From NCBI GenBank assembly GCA_009926405.1, contig RFOZ01000047.1, positions 1 through 10,391 on the forward strand: a stretch of DNA of 10,391 nucleotides, written 5' to 3'. Below the pieces are notes generated by a model, which saw nothing but the letters and a program-made list of their open reading frames with translations, did no database searches and was not told the DNA's origin. Both the position numbers and the translations under genes were made by a program. Positions 7,172-10,391 of this stretch are shown piece after piece. The stretch comes from Cytophagia bacterium (GTDB lineage: Bacteria; Bacteroidota; Bacteroidia; UBA7662). The first letter of the stretch is position 1; each line of letters starts with the position of its first letter.

Positions 7172-9535
7172 ATGAAACGAACTATCCATAAAGTCGCCGT
7201 CTTGGGTTCCGGAATTATGGGCTCCAGGTTGGCTTGTCACTTTGCCAATTGCGGAATGGATGTCCTGCTCTTGGATATCCCGGATCCGGATACTTCCAAA
7301 GACGCCAATACTCTGGTAAACAAAGCCTTGGCAACGGCCATGGCCTCCAAACCATCGCCCCTTTACCTGGATTCTCTGGGCTCCCGAATTCGAACAGGGA
7401 ACTTTCGGGATGATCTCCATCGGTTGGCGGATTGTGATTGGATTATCGAAGCGATTATCGAACAGCTGGAACCCAAACAAGATCTATACAGCCGGGTCGA
7501 AACCCACCGAAAAACCGGCTCCTTGATCAGCACCAACACTTCGGGGATTCCCATCGCCGACCTTTGCCAGGGCCGCTCCGAAGATTTCCGCCAAAACTTT
7601 TGCGGGACTCATTTTTTTAACCCTCCACGTTACCTCAAATTACTTGAAGTAATTCCCGGTCCGGATACCGATCCCCGATGGATGGATTTTCTGCTTCATT
7701 TTGGGAGGCAAAAACTGGGCAAAGTAGCCGTCCAAGCCAAAGACAGCCCGGCGTTTATCGCCAATCGCATCGGCGTTTTTGGAATCATGGCCCTGCTGCA
7801 TAGCATGGATAGCCTGGATCTGGATATTACCGCGGTGGATCAACTCACAGGTCCGCTGATTGGCCGCCCCAAATCCGCCACCTTTCGGACCTGCGATGTG
7901 GTCGGTCTGGATACCTTGGTCAAGGTAGCGCAAGGGGTGCACCAACGCTGCCCCCAAGATGAATACCACGATTTGTTTGAAATCCCGGCCTTTCTTCAAC
8001 GAATGTTAGCCGAAGGCCGATTGGGTGACAAAACCAAGCAAGGCTTTTACCGCAAAACCAAAGGGGAGGATGGGAGCAAAATCATCGAAGCGCTGGACCT
8101 GCGAACGGGAACCTATGCCGTCCAATCCAAAACCAAGTTCCCCTTATTGGACCCCATCAAGCAGGAAAATGACCTGCGCAAACGAATCAAAGCCCTTATC
8201 CAAATGCCGGACAAGGGCGGTGAATTCCTCCGTCAGAGCTTTGCGCGCAATCTGCGCTATGCATCCCTGCGCATTCCTGAAATCTGCGAAGCACCCTTTG
8301 AGATGGATGAGGCCATGGAAGCCGGTTTTGGCTGGGAATTAGGACCTTACGCTTTATGGGATGCCATCGGAGTCCGTGAAATGAGTCAGTTAATGACGCT
8401 TTATGGCGAAACGCCGGCCCCTTGGGTTACCGACATGTTGGCCTCTGGTGTGGATTCTTTTTATGAAAACAAAGAAGGCGAACTTTGGTGTTATCATCCT
8501 GGTCTGGGTTGCAGGGTCCAAGTTCCCCACCGGGAGCGCATCGTCGATCTCCAACTGCTCAAACCCACCAAGCTCGTTTGGTCGAACAGCGGTTGCAGTT
8601 TAATAGACCTGGGTCAAGGGGTGCTCAATTTTGAGTTCCACACCAAAATGAATTCCCTTGGTGGCGAGGTCATCGCTGGCTTCCGAAAAAGCATTGAAGT
8701 GGCCGAAAAAGATTTCGCAGGCCTGGTTATTTCCAATTCATCGGCTGTTTTTTCGGCAGGCGCCAATTTGGGTATGGTCTTTATGTTGGCGGCCGAACAA
8801 GAATACGAGGAATTGGATATGGCTATCCGTGCCTTTCAGTCCTTCACCATGTTGGCTCGCCTTTCCAAAATTCCGGTGGTCGTTGCTCCCAAGGGTCTAA
8901 CACTTGGGGGCGGTTGTGAGTTGTCCATGCACGCCGACGGGGTCCAAGCTGCTGCTGAAACCTATGTAGGTTTGGTGGAAGTCGGGGTTGGGGTCATTCC
9001 CGGTGGAGGCGGAACCAAGGAATTTGCCCTTCGGCTTTCGGATCGTTACCGTCAGGGCGATGTTGAATACAACACCCTCAGCCAAATCTATATGAACATG
9101 GCGACTGCCAAAGTTGCCACCTCCGCGATGGAAGCGAAGGCTATGGGGATTTTTCGTGAAAGCGACCGAATTTCCTTGTTTGAAGACCATCGCATAGCGC
9201 AGGCCAGGGATTGGGTTTTGGAAATGGCGGCAGCGGGATACAACCCACCCAGCATGCGCCAGGATATCCGGGTTCCTGGCAAAGCAGGGATGGCTCTTCT
9301 CTTGGCCGGGGTGAACGGAATGCACATGGGCCGCTACATATCGGATCATGACCGCCTCATTGCCCAAAAACTAGCTTATGTCCTCTGTGGCGGAGACCTC
9401 TCCTACCCTCAATTGGTTTCGGAACAATACCTCTTGGACCTGGAACGGGAGGCCTTTCTCTCCCTCTGCGGTGAGCGCAAAACCTTGGAGCGCATACAAC
9501 ATATGCTCAAAACGGGCAAAGCACTTCGCAACTAA
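7172..9535 (+). CDS. fadN: 3-hydroxyacyl-CoA dehydrogenase / enoyl-CoA hydratase bifunctional protein (FadN type)
   Basis: This 787-aa enzyme has the length and domain order of Bacillus subtilis FadN (about 790 aa), with dehydrogenase first and hydratase last, the reverse of E. coli FadB. The NAD-binding Rossmann motif is at residues 12-17 (GSGIMG). The dehydrogenase catalytic pair is H147 (CGTHFFNPP) and E159 (KLLEVI), with S124 (NTSG) and N198 (FIANR) in the usual supporting places. A second 3HCDH C-terminal-type module is visible at about residues 340-450 (FEMDEAMEAGFGWELGPYAL). The crotonase-fold hydratase starts about residue 480, with an oxyanion-hole segment FSAGANLG and the two catalytic glutamates E583 (GGGCELSM) and E603 (LVEVGVGVIPGGGG), 20 residues apart as in rat crotonase. 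It should hydrate trans-2-enoyl-CoA and oxidise the resulting 3-hydroxyacyl-CoA with NAD+. The gene lies between marR and the thiolase (40-nt gap), probably in one operon. All key residues appear intact. Confidence 0.95.
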   Translation: MKRTIHKVAVLGSGIMGSRLACHFANCGMDVLLLDIPDPDTSKDANTLVNKALATAMASKPSPLYLDSLGSRIRTGNFRDDLHRLADCDWIIEAIIEQLEPKQDLYSRVETHRKTGSLISTNTSGIPIADLCQGRSEDFRQNFCGTHFFNPPRYLKLLEVIPGPDTDPRWMDFLLHFGRQKLGKVAVQAKDSPAFIANRIGVFGIMALLHSMDSLDLDITAVDQLTGPLIGRPKSATFRTCDVVGLDTLVKVAQGVHQRCPQDEYHDLFEIPAFLQRMLAEGRLGDKTKQGFYRKTKGEDGSKIIEALDLRTGTYAVQSKTKFPLLDPIKQENDLRKRIKALIQMPDKGGEFLRQSFARNLRYASLRIPEICEAPFEMDEAMEAGFGWELGPYALWDAIGVREMSQLMTLYGETPAPWVTDMLASGVDSFYENKEGELWCYHPGLGCRVQVPHRERIVDLQLLKPTKLVWSNSGCSLIDLGQGVLNFEFHTKMNSLGGEVIAGFRKSIEVAEKDFAGLVISNSSAVFSAGANLGMVFMLAAEQEYEELDMAIRAFQSFTMLARLSKIPVVVAPKGLTLGGGCELSMHADGVQAAAETYVGLVEVGVGVIPGGGGTKEFALRLSDRYRQGDVEYNTLSQIYMNMATAKVATSAMEAKAMGIFRESDRISLFEDHRIAQARDWVLEMAAAGYNPPSMRQDIRVPGKAGMALLLAGVNGMHMGRYISDHDRLIAQKLAYVLCGGDLSYPQLVSEQYLLDLEREAFLSLCGERKTLERIQHMLKTGKALRN
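7638..7654. repeat. 17-bp palindrome inside the FadN-type gene
   Basis: AATTACTT (7638-7645) and AAGTAATT (7647-7654) are perfect inverted copies around a single G. The site encodes KLLEVI, which includes the dehydrogenase catalytic glutamate, and it is locally AT-rich in a more balanced gene. Its symmetry is notable for coding DNA but may be chance; it does not match the palindrome upstream of marR. Confidence 0.6.
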
Positions 9536-9575
9536 CCCTTACTTGCAACCTCGAACCTCTACGAAACCGTAACAA

Positions 9576-10391
9576 ATGAACGCCTACATCCTTGCCGGTC
9601 TGCGATCGGCCGTCACCAAAGCCCCCAAAGGAGGTTTTCGTTTTACCCGTCCCGACGATCTGGCAGCAGAAGTAATTCGGCAGATATTGGCCGGCCTTCC
9701 TCAGCTGGATCCCGTGCGTATCGATGAACTCATCGTCGGCAATGCGGTGCCCGAAGCGGAACAAGGCATGCAAATGGGGCGCATTGTTTCGTTGTTGGCT
9801 TTGCCCAAAGAAGTACCGGGCATGGTCGTGAATCGCTACTGCGGATCAGGCCTCGAAAGCATTGCCATCGCGGCCCAACGTATCCATAGCGGTATGGCGG
9901 ACCTAATTTTAGCAGGTGGTGTTGAATCCATGTCCATGGTTCCGGTCATGGGCTGGAAAACCGCTTTGAACTATTCCATCGCCAGCACCCACGGCGACTT
10001 CTACACCTCCATGGGATTGACCGCCGAAATGGTCGCCAGAGAATACGGTATCACACGGGATGAACAAGATGCCTTTGCCTTGACCTCGCATACCAAAGCC
10101 ATAGCTGCCCTGGACAACGGTCGTTTCAAAGCCCAAATCGCACCCGTTCTTGTAGAAGAAGTCTATGTCGATGAACGGATGAAAAAACAAAAAAGAAGCA
10201 TCACCGTAGATACCGATGAAGGCCCGCGCCGCGATACCTCCCTGGAAGCTTTGGGCAAGCTCAAACCTGTTTTTGCCCAGGGTGGTAGCGTAACCGCCGG
10301 CAATTCTTCGCAGACTTCGGACGGAGCGGCCTTTGTCCTTGTCGCGTCCGAACGAATGGCCCGCGAATTAGGGATCGAACCGTTGGGCCGC
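9576..10391 (+). CDS. fadA: Acetyl-CoA acyltransferase (3-ketoacyl-CoA thiolase), 3' partial
   Basis: The frame is open from the ATG at 9576 to the end of the window (272 codons, no stop), so this is the N-terminal two thirds of a thiolase usually about 390-400 aa long. It catalyses thiolytic cleavage of 3-ketoacyl-CoA to acetyl-CoA and a shortened acyl-CoA, the last beta-oxidation step. The N-terminal ILAGLRSAVTKAPKGGFR is typical of the family. The nucleophilic cysteine is C89 in VNRYCGSGLESIAIAA, followed by LILAGGVESMSMVP. The loop domain contains SMGLTAEMVAREYGITRDEQ, and VTAGNSSQTSDGAA begins the second half. The C-terminal GHP histidine and second catalytic cysteine lie beyond the window. 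It starts 40 nt after the FadN-type gene with an A-rich upstream and no Shine-Dalgarno; operon membership is likely. The pair resembles the fadN-fadA gene order of B. subtilis. Confidence 0.95.
   Translation, partial: MNAYILAGLRSAVTKAPKGGFRFTRPDDLAAEVIRQILAGLPQLDPVRIDELIVGNAVPEAEQGMQMGRIVSLLALPKEVPGMVVNRYCGSGLESIAIAAQRIHSGMADLILAGGVESMSMVPVMGWKTALNYSIASTHGDFYTSMGLTAEMVAREYGITRDEQDAFALTSHTKAIAALDNGRFKAQIAPVLVEEVYVDERMKKQKRSITVDTDEGPRRDTSLEALGKLKPVFAQGGSVTAGNSSQTSDGAAFVLVASERMARELGIEPLGR

Noticed and set aside
7271..7294. Cluster of small palindromes (GGATATCC, CCGGATCCGG) near the start of the FadN-type gene
   Set aside because: They are short, overlap ordinary codons (DIPDPDT) and have no spacing or repetition that suggests an operator.
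8897..9367. 156-codon minus-strand open frame within the FadN-type gene
   Set aside because: It lies wholly opposite the conserved hydratase domain, with no family similarity or start context.
1..10391. CRISPR array, tRNA/rRNA genes, toxin-antitoxin or defence system
   Set aside because: No direct-repeat array, no tRNA-like cloverleaf or rRNA segment was noticed, and every long gene belongs to a recognised housekeeping or secretion family.

Overview
The window looks like chromosomal DNA of a member of the Bacteroidota. Two secreted proteins end in type IX secretion (T9SS) C-terminal sorting domains and carry Omp28-like thioredoxin domains. No gene start has a clear Shine-Dalgarno sequence, and several upstream regions carry TAnnTTTG-like -7 boxes, as is usual in this phylum. 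I see no mobile element, CRISPR array, phage gene, rRNA or tRNA.

Layout. (1) Positions 1-1414, minus strand: miaB, the tRNA methylthiotransferase gene. Its 3' part is damaged. There is a reading-frame shift near 288, and the last part of the gene is replaced by a perfect inverted copy of itself (arms 1-99 and 189-287). This is most likely a foldback artefact at a contig end. (2) 1415-1601: divergent intergenic region with candidate promoters for both directions. (3) 1602-3479 and 3634-4746, plus strand: two paralogous secreted Omp28/thioredoxin-fold proteins with CxxC motifs and T9SS sorting domains, separated by a strong intrinsic terminator and a pyrimidine-rich leader. (4) 4750-6516: a long-chain acyl-CoA synthetase that starts 3 bases after the second Omp28-like gene and is closed by a second terminator. 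(5) 6629-10391: a fatty acid beta-oxidation operon, consisting of a MarR-family regulator with a palindromic candidate operator and -7 box at its start, a FadN-type 3-hydroxyacyl-CoA dehydrogenase/enoyl-CoA hydratase, and a thiolase that runs off the right edge.

How it fits together: the ligase activates fatty acids to acyl-CoA. The FadN-type protein does the hydration and second oxidation steps, and the thiolase does the cleavage. MarR probably controls the set. The first oxidation step (acyl-CoA dehydrogenase) is not in the window and would be expected just past the right edge. The window is mostly ordinary core metabolism. The items most worth a second look are the inverted repeat in miaB, the MarR operator/start arrangement and the pair of T9SS-exported thioredoxin-like proteins. 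I found no convincing new biological system.
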